Shown piece by piece: positions 63,705 through 64,000 of a stretch of DNA of 64,000 nt. The first letter of the stretch is position 1, and the number at the start of each line of letters is the position of its first letter. The stretch comes from Ww85 sp963745765 (GTDB taxonomy: Bacteria > Desulfobacterota > Desulfobulbia > Desulfobulbales > Desulfocapsaceae), in the NCBI GenBank assembly GCA_963745765.1, contig CAVUYQ010000031.1, forward strand, positions 1 through 64,000, written 5' to 3'. The translations under genes were made by a program, and so were the position numbers. The notes under the pieces were generated by a model that worked only from the letters and a program-made list of their open reading frames with translations, was not told the DNA's origin and made no database searches.

Positions 63705-64000
63705 ATGGACTATTTCAGAATAAAAAACATTCCGATAAAGACGATCAGTAATGAAAGCAGGTTGAGCCTGCACCAGGATCTGAACGGTGAACCCGAAGCG
63801 GATTTTATCGATTCTGTCAAACAATTCGGTATCCTCCGTCCGCCTCTCGTGCAACAGCGGATAGACGGCGGCTATGATGTAATCTGCGGCGCTAAGCGGC
63901 TGAGCGCTGCCAGAGATATTCTCGATCAGCCTGCTATCAACTGCCTGTTGCTCGGCACCGGGCTGGAAGTCACGGACCTGCTGCTCCTGATAATCGAAGA
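63705..64000 (+). CDS. ParB-like nuclease-domain protein, 5' part
   Basis: The frame from ATG 63705 is open to the window edge (98 residues): FRIKNIPIKTISNESRLSLH, then FIDSVKQFGILRPPLVQQ and GYDVICGAKRLSAARDIL. This is the ParB/Srx N-terminal fold, with the I-x-S-V-x-x-x-G-x-x-x-P-x-x-V region and GAKRLSAA in place of the usual GxRRxxAA. It may be a ParB relative or a transcription co-factor. The C-terminal half, needed to decide, is outside the window. Confidence 0.75.
   Translation, partial: MDYFRIKNIPIKTISNESRLSLHQDLNGEPEADFIDSVKQFGILRPPLVQQRIDGGYDVICGAKRLSAARDILDQPAINCLLLGTGLEVTDLLLLIIE

Noticed and set aside
1..64000. CRISPR arrays, rRNA, tRNA, insertion sequences with transposase, prophage genes
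   Set aside because: I looked for regularly spaced repeats, tRNA-like cloverleaf ends, rRNA-like stretches and transposase or integrase motifs and saw none that I could support.

Overview
The window looks like a chromosomal segment of a Gram-negative member of Desulfobacterota, most likely near Desulfobulbaceae/Desulfocapsaceae. The hints are the large PAS/REC signalling proteins with DcmR-like (MEDS) and PocR sensors, a PxxKW-type cysteine protein, an MglA/Roadblock pair, a Rieske/cytochrome b pair, sigma-54 promoters and an ilvB-psd-asd gene order. No 16S or other lineage marker is present, so the family-level placement is inference.

Layout. (1) 0-17.3 kb: a PilZ fragment and a WecA-like initiating transferase on the minus strand, then a plus-strand Wzx/Wzy-type surface polysaccharide cluster with a flippase, pyruvyltransferase, seven glycosyltransferases, PIG-L deacetylase, CelD-type acetyltransferase, FkbM methyltransferase, polymerase and WecG-type transferase. 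(2) 17.3-29.6 kb: a minus-strand signalling island of two related histidine kinases with different sensors, a REC-PAS3 protein, an NtrC-type regulator, a REC-HK-REC hybrid, a REC-HD-GYP protein, a REC-PAS-HK and a CheY-like protein. (3) 30-39.5 kb: a broken LytS-like kinase, small unknown proteins, a PilZ protein, a ferritin-like protein, two REC-PAS paralogues and two transglutaminase-like lipoproteins. Three of the genes here have excellent sigma-54 (-24/-12) promoters at the same distance from the start codon. (4) 39.6-43.7 kb: gmd, fcl and a bifunctional sat-cysC, so GDP-fucose and PAPS supply. (5) 43.9-50 kb: leuA behind a leucine-rich leader peptide and attenuator, divergent from ilvB, psd and asd. 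(6) 50-52.6 kb: rsmD, coaD, Rieske protein and cytochrome b. (7) 52.7-57.6 kb: a Roadblock protein, an MglA-type GTPase and a 1259-residue acidic repeat protein with no recognised family; this is my best candidate for an undescribed system. (8) 58-64 kb: tatD, yggS, ugd, a PxxKW protein, pilC, ihfA and a partial ParB-like protein.

Two features run through the whole window. First, a family of intergenic palindromic elements (full length about 167 bp, ends GGTACCTTGAATAAT and its near-inverse ATTATTCAAGGTGGCC) occurs in at least eleven full, internally deleted or mini copies, including one between the leu attenuator and leuA and one in the ilvB leader. Second, at least nineteen single-base indels break twelve genes, including leuA, psd, sat-cysC, fcl and wecA. 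In every case removing or adding one base restores a family-length protein, and many sit in short homopolymers. I therefore think most are assembly or sequencing errors rather than true pseudogenes, but the sequence alone cannot settle this.
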